From Oscillospiraceae bacterium (GTDB lineage Bacteria > Bacillota > Clostridia > Oscillospirales > Ruminococcaceae): 64,000 nucleotides of DNA. The position numbers and the translations under genes were made by a program. Below the pieces are notes generated by a model. That model ran no database searches. It was not told the origin of the DNA and worked only from the letters and a program-made list of their open reading frames with translations. The stretch is taken from positions 124,001-188,000 of the forward strand of contig JAEDDN010000002.1 of assembly GCA_016298065.1 (NCBI GenBank), in the 5' to 3' direction. Positions 23,705-32,562 of the stretch are shown one piece after another (within the stretch, counting starts at the first letter, position 1; every line of letters begins with the position of its first letter).

Positions 23705-24595
23705 TTATTTTACAAGATTAAGCTCTTTTAAAGACTCTGATAAAATTTCCTTTGCGGAATCTGACATTTCATAAAGAGGCAATCTGCACTTACCTACGTT
23801 AAGTCCCATCATATTCATAGCTTCTTTTACAGGTATAGGATTAACGTCAATAAACAAATTATTTATAAGCGGTAAAAGCTTTAACTGTAAATCAAGCGAT
23901 TCTTTGGTCTTGCCTGACATATAAAGCTCGCAGATGTCGTGAGTTTCCTTTGGCAAAACGTTTGACAAAACAGATATTACGCCTATTCCGCCTAAGGATA
24001 AAATCGGAACTATCTGGTTGTCGTTCCCCGAATAAATATCAAGCTCGTCGCCGCAAAGCTGTTTTATCTTCGCAATCTGACCAATGTCACCGCTTGCTTC
24101 CTTAATGGCTACTATGTTTTTGTGTTTTGCAAGCTCGGCACAAGTTTCAGGTGTAATGTTTACGCCTGTTCTGCTGGCAACGCTATATATAATTATCGGC
24201 AAATCAACGCTGTCTGCAACCATATTGTAGTGCTTTATAAGACCTCTTTGAGAAGTCTTATTATAATAAGGCGTAACAAGAAGTAAGCCGTCAACGCCTA
24301 ATTTTTCAGCTTCCTTTGAAAGCTCTATGCAGTATGCAGTATCGTTACTGCCTGTACCTGCGATAACAGGAATACGTCCTGCTACTCTTTCTACCGCATA
24401 TTTTATAGTTTCTCTGTGTTCGGTATCGCTTAGGGTTGCCGATTCGCCGGTAGTACCGCAAACTATTATTGCGTCGGTGCCGTTTTCAATCTGGTAATCT
24501 ATTATTTCGCCGAACTTTTCAAAATTAACCTTATTATCATCGGTCATAGGAGTTATAATTGCTACTCCTGCGCCTGTAAATAATCTTTTTTTCAT
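23705..24595 (-). CDS. dapA: 4-hydroxy-tetrahydrodipicolinate synthase
   Basis: Condenses aspartate semialdehyde with pyruvate, the branch point to DAP and lysine. The 296-residue TIM-barrel shows AIITPMTDDNKVNFEKF, the motif GTTGESATLSDTEH, GLLLVTPYYNKTSQRG with the active-site Tyr, and IVAIKEASGD with the Schiff-base Lys near residue 164. It has a GGAGGGTGACA ribosome binding site and lies 38 bases after asd. Confidence 0.97.
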   Translation of the reverse strand: MKKRLFTGAGVAIITPMTDDNKVNFEKFGEIIDYQIENGTDAIIVCGTTGESATLSDTEHRETIKYAVERVAGRIPVIAGTGSNDTAYCIELSKEAEKLGVDGLLLVTPYYNKTSQRGLIKHYNMVADSVDLPIIIYSVASRTGVNITPETCAELAKHKNIVAIKEASGDIGQIAKIKQLCGDELDIYSGNDNQIVPILSLGGIGVISVLSNVLPKETHDICELYMSGKTKESLDLQLKLLPLINNLFIDVNPIPVKEAMNMMGLNVGKCRLPLYEMSDSAKEILSESLKELNLVK

Positions 24596-24633
24596 TTGTC
24601 ACCCTCCTAATTTGAAAAATAACTTATGTTAAA

Positions 24634-25710
24634 TCAGTCCATATATCCTTGTTTTGCAAGCAGCTCTGCAAGAAGTACTGCTCCGCCTGCCGCACCTCTT
24701 AAAGTGTTATGCGACATACATACAAACTTATAGTCATACTGGCTGTCTTCTCTCAAACGGCCTATTGATACTGCCATACCGTTTTCAAGGTTTCTTTCCG
24801 ATTTTATCTGAGGACGGTTATCTTCCTCAAAATAGTGAAGGAATTGTTTTGGTGCCGACGGTAATTCTAATCTTTGTGCTTCACCTTTAAAATCAGCCCA
24901 TTTTTTCTTAATCTCGTCTATTGACGGCTTTTTATCAAAGGATACAAATACTGCCGCCGTATGTCCGTCGCTTACGGGAACACGCAGGCACTGAGTTGTA
25001 ATTTGAGGTGATGAAGCCGAAACTATTTTATCGCCCTCAATCTTTCCCCAAAGCTTTAGCGGTTCTTTTTCGGATTTTTCTTCCTCTCCGCCGATATAAG
25101 GAATAAGGTTATCTACCATTTCGGGCCAAGTTTCAAAGGTTTTACCTGCGCCTGAAATAGCCTGATATGTACAGGCAAGCACCTTTGTAATGCCGTATTC
25201 CATAAGCGGATGAAGTGCCGGAACATAGCTTTGAAGCGAGCAGTTTGATTTTACCGCAATAAAGCCTTTTTTAGTTCCGAGGCGTTTTCTTTGTGATTTT
25301 ATTATCTCGGAATGTTCTGCGTTTATTTCCGGTACTATCATAGGCACGTCATCGGTAAATCTGTGCGCCGAGTTGTTTGAAACTACGGGACATTCCTCTT
25401 TAGCATACGCTTCTTCAAGCTTTTTGATTTCGTCCTTTGGCATATCTACTGCACAAAATACAAAATCAACGGTTTTTGCAACGCTTTTAACATCGGAAGC
25501 GTCCATAATAATCATATTTTCCATTGATTTAGGCATATCTGCTTTCATAGCCCATCTATTACCTACGGCTTCTTTATAGGTTTTGCCCGCACTTCTTGAC
25601 GAAGCGGCAAGTGTTACAACCTTAAACCAAGGGTGATTTTCAAGCAGCGTTGCAAAACGCTGACCTACCATACCGGTAGCGCCGATAATTCCTACATTAT
25701 ACGTTTTCAT
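24634..25710 (-). CDS. asd: Aspartate-semialdehyde dehydrogenase
   Basis: Reduces aspartyl phosphate to the semialdehyde. About 358 residues from the ATG at 25710, which has a GGAGG site. A longer frame upstream runs into the leader. It begins MKTYNVGIIGATGMVGQRF. The active-site Cys is in AVKSNCSLQSYVPALHP, followed by YQAISGAGKTFETWPEM. The sequence style (FETWPEM, EEKSEKEPLKLWG) is that of the archaeal/fungal-type Asd subfamily, also found in Clostridia, rather than the E. coli type. First gene of the lysine-riboswitch operon. Confidence 0.95.
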   Translation of the reverse strand: MKTYNVGIIGATGMVGQRFATLLENHPWFKVVTLAASSRSAGKTYKEAVGNRWAMKADMPKSMENMIIMDASDVKSVAKTVDFVFCAVDMPKDEIKKLEEAYAKEECPVVSNNSAHRFTDDVPMIVPEINAEHSEIIKSQRKRLGTKKGFIAVKSNCSLQSYVPALHPLMEYGITKVLACTYQAISGAGKTFETWPEMVDNLIPYIGGEEEKSEKEPLKLWGKIEGDKIVSASSPQITTQCLRVPVSDGHTAAVFVSFDKKPSIDEIKKKWADFKGEAQRLELPSAPKQFLHYFEEDNRPQIKSERNLENGMAVSIGRLREDSQYDYKFVCMSHNTLRGAAGGAVLLAELLAKQGYMD

Positions 25711-25760
25711 AAAAGCAACCTCCAAAAATATTAAATTCCTCAAATTTCATAATATTTTAT

Positions 25761-25784
25761 AAAAAAAGCCGGTTATTCACCGGC
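25761..25784 (-). terminator. Riboswitch-controlled terminator before asd
   Basis: On the minus strand GCCGGT and ACCGGC (plus-strand 25768-25773 and 25779-25784) form a hairpin followed by seven T. It lies between the lysine aptamer and asd, and should stop transcription when lysine is high. Confidence 0.9.
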
Positions 25785-25850
25785 ATCATCATATCATATA
25801 AATGGAAAAGTTGACTACTTTCAATATCTAATGTAAAATAGATAAATGGT

Positions 25851-26018
25851 CGGTAGCTCCCCATCAATAAAATTGATGACAGTTTTATGCCTATTCGACA
25901 TAACCCCAGGTAAACAAATGCCCTTTTGTTCCCTTCGGCAAATTTTCCTTTCAAAACAGGCTCAAACAAATTTGGCATTATAACCTGAATTTACTGATAA
26001 AATCTGCGCCTCTATCCG
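25851..26018 (-). promoter_or_regulatory. Lysine riboswitch (L-box)
   Basis: Read on the minus strand the aptamer starts CGGATAGAGGCGCAG, then ATCAGTAA, TTGAAAGGAAAATTTGCCGAAGG, CTGGGGTTATGTCGAATAGG, ACTGTCATC and finally GGGGAGCTACCG, which closes the first stem with CGGATAG. These are the conserved L-box blocks in order. It controls asd-dapA-dapB and the CapA-family gene. The region 25785-25850 is the switching segment leading to the terminator. Confidence 0.95.
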
Positions 26019-26037
26019 ATAAAATATTATTTTTTTT

Positions 26038-26066
26038 ATAATATCATTATTTTTAATAAGTGTCAA
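26038..26066 (-). promoter_or_regulatory. Sigma-A promoter of the lysine operon
   Basis: On the minus strand TTGACA (plus-strand 26061-26066), a 17-base spacer and TATTAT (26038-26043), ending about 20 bases before the lysine aptamer. Close to consensus. Confidence 0.8.
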
Positions 26067-26169
26067 TGCTAAAAAGATATTAGCCTAAAAAAATTTATGC
26101 CTAATATATAGTATGCTTTTTTCACCCTAAGGTGTAGTACTTTTACATTCTGATATTTGGAGGATAAAT

Positions 26170-27195
26170 ATGAAAACCAGCGACTTTTATTACGATTTAC
26201 CAAATGAGCTTATAGCGCAAACGCCCATAGAGCCCCGTGACTTCTCAAGGCTTATGGTAATTGATAAAAGTACGGGCGACGTAACCCACGCTCATTTTTA
26301 TAACATTATAGATTATTTAAACGAGGGCGATTTGCTTGTAATAAACGATTCGAGGGTATTACCTGCAAGATTATATGGTTTTAGTCTTACAAACGGCGCT
26401 TCAATGGAGCTTCTTCTTTTAGAGCAAAAGGAAAATCTCGTTTGGGAGACTTTAGTAAAGCCGGGAAAACGTGCTAAGGTCGGAGCAAAATTTAGCTTTG
26501 GCGACGGACTTTTAACAGGAGAAATCATCAAGGTTTTAGACGACGGAAACCGAATTATAAAGTTTAGCTGTGAAAAGGATTTTTATTCTACGCTTGATGA
26601 AATCGGTCAGATGCCTCTGCCCCCTTATATAACCGCAAAGTTAGAGGACAAGGAACGCTATCAAACGGTGTATTCCAAGGAGTTGGGCTCATCTGCCGCA
26701 CCTACCGCAGGGCTTCATTTTACCGAGGAGTTACTCGATAAGATAAAGAAAAAAGGCGTTAATGTTGCAAGCGTTACCTTGCACGTCGGTTTGGGCACCT
26801 TCAGACCTGTAAAGGTAGATAACATTACAGATCATAAAATGCACTCCGAGCATTATTATATGCCCAAAGAAACTGCACGCCTTATAAATGAAACCAAAGC
26901 AAACGGTAAAAGAGTTATCGCAGTAGGCACAACAAGCTGTCGCACCATTGAAAGCGTAGCCTCCTTTTACGATAAAATAGACGAATGCGAGGGCTATACC
27001 GATATATTTATCTATCCCGGGTATGAGTTTAAAGTGCTTGACGGGCTTATCACAAACTTTCATCTGCCCGAAAGTACGCTTATTATGCTTGTGAGCGCAT
27101 TTGCAGGATATGATAACGTAATGAATGCATACAAAAAAGCGGTAGATAATAAATACAGATTTTTTAGTTTTGGCGACGCAATGTTTATTTTTTAA
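26170..27195 (+). CDS. queA: S-adenosylmethionine:tRNA ribosyltransferase-isomerase
   Basis: Builds epoxyqueuosine from preQ1 in tRNA. The 341-residue protein starts MKTSDFYYDLPNELIAQTPIEPRD, and shows VINDSRVLPARL, SSAAPTAGLHFTEELL and HVGLGTFRPVKVDNI, all family signatures. GGAGGATAAAT precedes the ATG, and tgt follows after 9 bases as a two-gene queuosine unit. A short palindrome (CACCCTAAGGTG, 26123-26134) lies upstream. Confidence 0.97.
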   Translation: MKTSDFYYDLPNELIAQTPIEPRDFSRLMVIDKSTGDVTHAHFYNIIDYLNEGDLLVINDSRVLPARLYGFSLTNGASMELLLLEQKENLVWETLVKPGKRAKVGAKFSFGDGLLTGEIIKVLDDGNRIIKFSCEKDFYSTLDEIGQMPLPPYITAKLEDKERYQTVYSKELGSSAAPTAGLHFTEELLDKIKKKGVNVASVTLHVGLGTFRPVKVDNITDHKMHSEHYYMPKETARLINETKANGKRVIAVGTTSCRTIESVASFYDKIDECEGYTDIFIYPGYEFKVLDGLITNFHLPESTLIMLVSAFAGYDNVMNAYKKAVDNKYRFFSFGDAMFIF

Positions 27196-27204
27196 GGAGC
27201 GAAT

Positions 27205-28335
27205 ATGTATACTTTAATTAAAACTATAGGCAAAGCAAGACGAGGTACCTTTGAAACCGTACACGGAACTGTTGAAACCCCGTTTTTTATGAATGTGGGA
27301 ACCTGCGGTGCCATAAAGGGCGGTATTTCCTCTTATGATTTAGTCGATTTAAAATGTCAGGTAGAGCTTTGCAACACATATCACCTACATTTAAGACCGG
27401 GCGACGAGCTTGTACGCAAATTAGGCGGTCTACATAAATTTATGGGCTGGCAAAAACCTATTTTAACCGACAGCGGCGGTTTTCAGGTTTTTTCTCTCGC
27501 ACAGCTTCGCACCATAAAAGAGGAGGGCGTATATTTTAGCTCTCATATAGACGGCAGAAAAATATTTATGGGGCCTGAGGAAAGTATGAGAATACAGTCA
27601 AACTTAGGCTCGACTATTGCCATGGCGTTTGACGAGTGTGTGGAAAATCCCGCACCGTATGAATATTCAAAAAAATCCTGCGAGCGCACTACACGCTGGC
27701 TTATAAGATGTAAAGAGGAACTTTCAAGGCTCAATTCTCTGCCCGATACCATAAACAAAAAACAAATGCTTTTCGGTATAAACCAAGGCTGTACCTTTGA
27801 AGATTTGAGAATAAATCACATGAAAGAAATTGCAAAGCTTGATTTAGACGGCTACGCTATAGGCGGCTTGGCAGTAGGAGAATCCACCGAGGATATGTAC
27901 CGCATAATAGACACGGTAGAGCCTTTTATGCCAAAGGACAAGCCTCGTTATCTTATGGGGGTCGGAACGCCCTGTAACATAATTGAGGCGGTTTCAAGAG
28001 GTGTTGATATGTTTGACTGCGTTATGCCGAGCCGTAATGCACGCCACGGTCACCTTAACACATGGGAGGGTATCAGAAATATATTTAACGCAAAATATGC
28101 AGACGATGACCGCCCCCTTGACGAACATTGTGACTGCCCTACCTGCCAAAGACATTCCAGAGCTTATCTGAGACATCTTTACAAGGCTAACGAAATGCTT
28201 GCTATGAGGCTCGGAGTTATGCATAACCTTTATTTTTACAACACGCTTATGGAAAAAATCCGTACTTCTCTGGATAACAATAGCTTTGATGAGTTTAAAG
28301 AAAAATATGTGCCTTTGTTAGATAAGCGCATTTAA
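27205..28335 (+). CDS. tgt: tRNA-guanine transglycosylase
   Basis: Exchanges guanine 34 of GUN-anticodon tRNAs for preQ1. The 376-residue length is normal. Motifs: HKFMGWQKPILTDSGGFQVFSL with the first active-site Asp, FGINQGC, GYAIGGLAVGE, MGVGTPCNIIEAV and the second Asp in VDMFDCVMPSRNARHG. The zinc site is CDCPTCQRHSRAYLRHL. Coupled to queA just upstream. Confidence 0.97.
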   Translation: MYTLIKTIGKARRGTFETVHGTVETPFFMNVGTCGAIKGGISSYDLVDLKCQVELCNTYHLHLRPGDELVRKLGGLHKFMGWQKPILTDSGGFQVFSLAQLRTIKEEGVYFSSHIDGRKIFMGPEESMRIQSNLGSTIAMAFDECVENPAPYEYSKKSCERTTRWLIRCKEELSRLNSLPDTINKKQMLFGINQGCTFEDLRINHMKEIAKLDLDGYAIGGLAVGESTEDMYRIIDTVEPFMPKDKPRYLMGVGTPCNIIEAVSRGVDMFDCVMPSRNARHGHLNTWEGIRNIFNAKYADDDRPLDEHCDCPTCQRHSRAYLRHLYKANEMLAMRLGVMHNLYFYNTLMEKIRTSLDNNSFDEFKEKYVPLLDKRI

Positions 28336-28396
28336 AATAAACCTCTTGCATATATTTATTTTAACCGATAAATTGAAAGGATTGTTACAACTTTAA

Positions 28397-28957
28397 ATGA
28401 GTATTTGGGACGTTTTTCTTATAGGCATCGGCTTATCTATGGACGCTGTTTGCGTTTCGTTGGCAAACGGTATAGCTGCAAAAAAGCTAAATGCAAGGGA
28501 TTTACTTTTACCGTCGGCTTTTTTTGGGCTGTTTCAGGGGATTATGCCGATTATAGGATATTTTGCAGGCTCTTTGTTTGTCAGCTTTTTTTCAAAATAC
28601 AGCTATATCTTAGTGTTTTGTATATTCTTAATACTGGGCGTTAAAATGATTTTGGATTCTTTAAAAGACGACGAAAATTATGAGCAAAGTGCTAAATTTA
28701 CCGTTAAGGTAATATTTATTCAAGCTGTCGCTACAAGCATTGACGCTTTGGCGGTGGGCGTTTCGCTCAGTGCTATGAACACCGAAATTTTTTCCTCGGC
28801 TTTAATTATTGCGATTACTACCTTTGTGCTGTCAATTATAGCGGTGCTCACAGGCAAAAAAATCGGTAAAGTATTTTATAAAATCGCCGGTTATTTGGGC
28901 GGCGGTATACTTATTTTGATGGCTGTTAAGGTACTTATCGAGGGAGTTTTAAAATAA
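28397..28957 (+). CDS. mntP: Manganese efflux pump MntP
   Basis: A 186-residue membrane protein with six segments in two repeated halves. The Asp-bearing helices IGLSMDAVCVSLANG and ATSIDALAVGVSLS are the MntP signatures, and GYLGGGILILMAVKVLIEG closes the protein. It exports Mn2+. I looked for a yybP-ykoY Mn riboswitch in the 61-base gap before it and saw none. The ribosome binding site GAAAGGA lies rather far (about 15 bases) from the ATG. Confidence 0.93.
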   Translation: MSIWDVFLIGIGLSMDAVCVSLANGIAAKKLNARDLLLPSAFFGLFQGIMPIIGYFAGSLFVSFFSKYSYILVFCIFLILGVKMILDSLKDDENYEQSAKFTVKVIFIQAVATSIDALAVGVSLSAMNTEIFSSALIIAITTFVLSIIAVLTGKKIGKVFYKIAGYLGGGILILMAVKVLIEGVLK

Positions 28958-28978
28958 GGTATTTTTTTAAAAAATGTA

Positions 28979-29007
28979 TTGACAATAATATTTGGGTATG
29001 TTAAAAT
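28979..29007 (+). promoter_or_regulatory. Sigma-A promoter of the tRNA cluster
   Basis: TTGACA (28979-28984), a 17-base spacer and TAAAAT (29002-29007), about 40 bases ahead of tRNA-Val. It begins just after the mntP stop. Confidence 0.85.
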
Positions 29008-29048
29008 AATATACGTTGTCACGATAAGTCAACACATTTACTGTTTTC

Positions 29049-29124
29049 GGGAGCATAGCTCAGCTGGGAGAGCATCTGCCTTACAAGCAGAGGGTCACAG
29101 GTTCGAGCCCTGTTGTTCCCACCA
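29049..29124 (+). tRNA. tRNA-Val (anticodon TAC), CCA encoded
   Basis: A 76-base cloverleaf. The acceptor GGGAGCA pairs with TGTTCCC, allowing one wobble. The D arm is TAGCTCAGCTGGGAGAGC, the anticodon stem TCTGC/GCAGA encloses CTTACAA, and the T arm GGTTCGAGCCC is normal. ACCA is encoded at the 3' end. Confidence 0.95.
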
Positions 29125-29129
29125 GTTTT

Positions 29130-29205
29130 GCAGGTTTAGCTCATCTGGTAGAGCGCCACCTTGCCAAGGTGGAGGTAGCGAGTTCGAGCCTCGTAACCTG
29201 CTCCA
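29130..29205 (+). tRNA. tRNA-Gly (anticodon GCC), CCA encoded
   Basis: Acceptor GCAGGTT with AACCTGC, D arm TAGCTCATCTGGTAGAGC, anticodon stem CCACC/GGTGG around TTGCCAA, T loop GTTCGAGCC, 3' TCCA. Five bases after tRNA-Val. Confidence 0.95.
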
Positions 29206-29209
29206 ATAC

Positions 29210-29283
29210 GGCGCCATAGCCAAGTGGTAAGGCAGAGGTCTGCAACACCTTCATCCCCAGTTCAAATCTGGGTGGCGCCTCCA
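29210..29283 (+). tRNA. tRNA-Cys (anticodon GCA), CCA encoded
   Basis: Acceptor GGCGCCA with TGGCGCC, D arm TAGCCAAGTGGTAAGGC, anticodon loop CTGCAAC inside GAGGT/ACCTT-type stem, T arm CAGTTCAAATCTG, 3' TCCA. Four bases after tRNA-Gly; last gene of the cluster. Confidence 0.95.
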
Positions 29284-29284
29284 T

Positions 29285-29316
29285 AAAAAGCACTTAGCAT
29301 AGCTAAGTGCTTTTTT
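29285..29316 (+). terminator. Terminator of the tRNA cluster
   Basis: GCACTTAGC (29290-29298) and GCTAAGTGC (29302-29310) with a 3-base loop and six T. Confidence 0.93.
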
Positions 29317-29331
29317 CGTTTTTAGTATTAT

Positions 29332-29373
29332 AAAACCCCCGATACTGGTTTAAAAACAGTATCGGGGGTTTTT
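29332..29373 (-). terminator. Terminator of the ddh-DUF1846 transcript
   Basis: AAAACCCCCGATACTG (29332-29347) and CAGTATCGGGGGTTTT (29357-29372) form a 16-bp stem just after the DUF1846 stop on the minus strand, with T-rich ends on both sides. Confidence 0.9.
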
Positions 29374-29379
29374 GTTTTT

Positions 29380-30864
29380 TTATCCGTGATACATCTTTTT
29401 TGACTCGTATTCTGCGTCACAGGTTAAGTTCATTCCAAGCTTTTTAAAGGTATTTGTATCAACATTTGATAAAATAACCGTGGAATGAGCTTCACAGCCC
29501 TTTAGCTTTTCAAGCTGTTTTAAGGCAAGCTCCGCAGTAGGATTTGTTGCGGCACAGATAGAAAGCGCCATAAGAGTTTCATCTATATGTAAGAGTGGGT
29601 TTACTCCGCCTAAATGGTTTACCTTAAGCTGTTGAATAGGCTCTATAATTATCGGAGACAATAAATGCATTTCATCTCTTATTCCGCCGAGCGTCTTTAA
29701 AGCATTTAAAAGCGCTGACGAAGCCGCACCGAAAAGATTTGTGGTTTTACCTGTTACAATCTGTCCGTCCGGAAGCTTAATTGCCGCCGCAGGCGCTGAG
29801 GTTTTGTTTGCTTTTTCCCTTGCAGGAGTTACCACGTCTCTGTATTCAGGGGTGATTTTTAACTGCTCAAGCAAAAATTCAAGCTTATAAACTGCGCTTT
29901 TATCTATCATACCCTTTTTAAAGTCGCACATTGTCTGAAAATATCTTCTGACTATTTCCTGCTTTGAAGCCTCATAGCAAACATCGTCGTCGATAATGCA
30001 GTTTCCTGCCATATTAACGCCCATATCCGTCGGAGATTTATAAGGGCTTTTGCCGACGATTTTTTCAAACATCGCATTGAGTACAGGGAAAATCTCGACG
30101 TCACGGTTATAGTTTACGGTGGTTTCTCCGTAAGCCTCTAAGTGAAACGGGTCTATCATATTTACGTCGTTTAGATCTGCCGTTGCCGCCTCATAAGCAA
30201 GGTTTACAGGGTGCTTTAGAGGAATATTCCATATCGGGAAGGTCTCGAATTTTGCATATCCTGCATTAACGCCGTGTTTATGCTCATGATATAACTGTGA
30301 AAGACAGGTTGCCATCTTTCCGCTTCCGGGACCGGGAGCCGTTATAACTACAAGCGGTCTTGAAGTTTCGATATAATCATTTTTACCGTAGCCCTCGTCA
30401 CTTACGATAAGCGGTACATTACTCGGATAACCGCTTATTGAATAGTGAATATACACCTTGATGTTTAACTTTTCAAGCTTTGCCTTAAATGCGTCAGCTG
30501 TGCTCTGACCGTTATACTGGGTTATTACCACGCTTCCTACAAAAAGACCTCTGCCTCTAAATTCATCTATAAGGCGCAAAACGTCCAAGTCATAGGTGAT
30601 ACCCAAATCCCCTCTTACCTTGTTCTTTTCAATATCCGACGCACTTATTACTATTACTATTTCAGCCTGATCGGACAGTTGCATAAGCATTTTAAGCTTA
30701 CTGTCAGGCGCAAAGCCCGGCAACACCCTTGAAGCGTGAAAATCGTCAAACAGCTTACCGCCAAACTCCAAATAAAGTTTGTTATCAAACTGCGATATGC
30801 GCTGTCTGATATGCTCTGACTGCATCTTCAGATATTTGTCATTATCAAAACCTATAGCTTTCAT
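29380..30864 (-). CDS. DUF1846 domain-containing protein
   Basis: A 494-residue soluble protein covering the whole DUF1846 family. It opens MKAIGFDNDKYLKMQSEHIRQRI and contains EFGGKLFDDFHASRVLPGF, the P-loop-like VITAPGPGSGKMATCLSQLYHEHKHG, and VNAGYAKFETFPIWN. The Gly-rich loop suggests nucleotide binding. The biochemical role is not established to my knowledge. It lies 42 bases after ddh on the same strand and is probably cotranscribed. Confidence 0.92.
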   Translation of the reverse strand: MKAIGFDNDKYLKMQSEHIRQRISQFDNKLYLEFGGKLFDDFHASRVLPGFAPDSKLKMLMQLSDQAEIVIVISASDIEKNKVRGDLGITYDLDVLRLIDEFRGRGLFVGSVVITQYNGQSTADAFKAKLEKLNIKVYIHYSISGYPSNVPLIVSDEGYGKNDYIETSRPLVVITAPGPGSGKMATCLSQLYHEHKHGVNAGYAKFETFPIWNIPLKHPVNLAYEAATADLNDVNMIDPFHLEAYGETTVNYNRDVEIFPVLNAMFEKIVGKSPYKSPTDMGVNMAGNCIIDDDVCYEASKQEIVRRYFQTMCDFKKGMIDKSAVYKLEFLLEQLKITPEYRDVVTPAREKANKTSAPAAAIKLPDGQIVTGKTTNLFGAASSALLNALKTLGGIRDEMHLLSPIIIEPIQQLKVNHLGGVNPLLHIDETLMALSICAATNPTAELALKQLEKLKGCEAHSTVILSNVDTNTFKKLGMNLTCDAEYESKKMYHG

Positions 30865-30906
30865 TTTATACTTCCTCTTTAAAGTATTTTAAAAGTTTCG
30901 TTTAAA

Positions 30907-31893
30907 TTACAAAAGATGTGCTCTTAACTCTTCGTCGGATTTTGGTGAAAGAAGCGCAGGAGCTATATCAAATACTGTCTTTGCGCCGACTTCGCCCTTT
31001 TGAGATAATTTATATGCCGCTCTTGCATAGCAGATAAGCACGCTTGCGGTAAATTCAGGGTTTGAATCAAGCTTTAAGGAATATTCGATTATGTGGTTGT
31101 TTTTGCCGTTATTTGTCTTACCGCTTCTGATTACAAAGCCACCGTGCGGCATAGAGGTGTGGTTTTTATAAAATTCTTCCTCAGAGATGAAATTAACTGT
31201 AGTTTCGTATTCGTCGAAGTAGTTTGGCATAGACTTAATGTCGTTTTCAATCTTTTTAAGGTCTGCGCCTTCCTTTGCAACAACAAAACATTCTCTGGTA
31301 TGCTTTTCTCTTGTTGAAAGCTCAGGCTCGCTGCCTGTTCTTACCTTTTCAATGGCTTCGTTTACAGGTACTGTGTACTGTATACCTGTTTTAACGCCCT
31401 CTACTCTGCGTATTGCGTCTGAATGTCCTTGGCTTACACCCTTGCCCCAGAAGGTGTAGCTACTGCCCTGAGAGAGTATTGATTCAGAATACAAGCGGTT
31501 TACCGAGAACATACCCGGATCCCAACCTACCGATATAACCGAAACATTTGAACCTGCTTTTGCGGCTTTATCAACATTTGCAAAATATTGAGGTATTTTT
31601 GCGTGTGTGTCAAAGCTGTCTATTGTGTTAAACATTTCTGCAAGTTCAGGTCCCATAACAGGCAAATCTGTTGCAGAACCGCCGCAGATAATCATAACGT
31701 CTATCTCGTCTTTCATTGTAGATGCGTCATTTAGGCTAAGTATCTTTACATCTTTATTAAGCGGAGTTATATCTTCGGGATTACGGCGTGTAAAAATAGC
31801 CTTAAGCTCCATATCCTCGTTTTGAGCTACTGCAAGCTCTACTCCTTTTCCGAGATTACCGTAACCGGTAATACCTATTCTGATTTTACTCAT
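30907..31893 (-). CDS. ddh: meso-Diaminopimelate dehydrogenase
   Basis: NADPH-dependent one-step conversion of tetrahydrodipicolinate and ammonia to meso-DAP, the short variant of the lysine/peptidoglycan pathway. The 328-residue protein begins MSKIRIGITGYGNLGKGVE, and shows ICGGSATDLPVMGPELAEMFNTIDSFDTH, VISVGWDPGMFS and GVSQGHSDAIRRVEGV spread over residues 70-170, all typical of Ddh. It completes the pathway begun by asd, dapA and dapB in the 21.6-26.0 kb operon, although it is not under that riboswitch. Confidence 0.95.
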   Translation of the reverse strand: MSKIRIGITGYGNLGKGVELAVAQNEDMELKAIFTRRNPEDITPLNKDVKILSLNDASTMKDEIDVMIICGGSATDLPVMGPELAEMFNTIDSFDTHAKIPQYFANVDKAAKAGSNVSVISVGWDPGMFSVNRLYSESILSQGSSYTFWGKGVSQGHSDAIRRVEGVKTGIQYTVPVNEAIEKVRTGSEPELSTREKHTRECFVVAKEGADLKKIENDIKSMPNYFDEYETTVNFISEEEFYKNHTSMPHGGFVIRSGKTNNGKNNHIIEYSLKLDSNPEFTASVLICYARAAYKLSQKGEVGAKTVFDIAPALLSPKSDEELRAHLL

Positions 31894-32189
31894 AAAAACA
31901 CTCCCATTCTTTTTTACGGTTATACCGCAACCTATATAATATTTTTTAAAAACCTCAAACTTGCAGGACGTTTAAAAAAATAATTCATAAAAGATATTAT
32001 ATCACGTTTTTATAATTTAAAAAAGTATTTTTATTAAAAAAACAGATATTTTTTATAGATTTGAAAAACTAAATATAGTAATATTAAATTAAAATTTTCA
32101 ACATTGTTACACTATCCATAATTTGTTTTAAAATGGCCCGAATATTTGTCTAATAAACCGTAGTATGATGATTGATTTTAGTATATTAT

Positions 32190-32211
32190 AGGATTAGCAA
32201 TCCTATTTTTT
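32190..32211 (+). other. Small hairpin before the V-ATPase operon
   Basis: AGGATT and AATCCT pair around AGC and are followed by ATTTTTT, immediately ahead of the AAAGGTGG ribosome binding site. It looks like a weak terminator or a 5' stabilising hairpin. The rest of 31894-32226 is AT-rich promoter space with no gene seen. Confidence 0.5.
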
Positions 32212-32226
32212 AAAGGTGGGTATATA

Positions 32227-32547
32227 ATGAAAGATTTAATGGAACAGATTGTTTCTCTTAATAAATCAGCCAACGACAAGCTCAAAAAGGCAAACAAAGA
32301 TAAAGAAAATGCTTTTAAAGAAGTGGAGCTTGAAAAACAAGAGCTTATTCAGAAGATGAGACTCAAAACCGACAATGAAATAGAAAGGCTTTCCAGAACC
32401 GAACACGAAAAGCTAAAGGATTTTGAGGCCGATATGAAACTATATATTGAAGCCGGCAAAGATAATCTCAAAAAAATATATGACTCAAACCACGAACACT
32501 GGACAAAAAGCCTTGTAGACGGCGTTTTATCTCAGTACAACAAATAA
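32227..32547 (+). CDS. V/A-type ATPase peripheral-stalk subunit G/H-like
   Basis: A 106-residue highly charged, almost wholly helical protein (KSANDKLKKANKDKENAFKEVEL and similar), the pattern of the AhaH/NtpF-type stalk subunit that pairs with subunit E. It is the first gene of the ATPase operon, and this position supports the call more than sequence does. The end (HWTKSLVDGVLSQYNK) is short. Coiled-coil content makes homology by eye weak. Confidence 0.75.
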   Translation: MKDLMEQIVSLNKSANDKLKKANKDKENAFKEVELEKQELIQKMRLKTDNEIERLSRTEHEKLKDFEADMKLYIEAGKDNLKKIYDSNHEHWTKSLVDGVLSQYNK

Positions 32548-32562
32548 CGGAGGAAATTTTCC

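Noticed and set aside
25757..25978. A 73-codon reading frame upstream of asd
   Set aside because: It lies within the lysine riboswitch and terminator and has no ribosome binding site.
28336..28396. Possible yybP-ykoY manganese riboswitch before mntP
   Set aside because: The gap is only 61 bases and shows none of the conserved loops.
28979..29230. An 83-codon reading frame downstream of mntP
   Set aside because: It runs through the promoter, tRNA-Val, tRNA-Gly and into tRNA-Cys.
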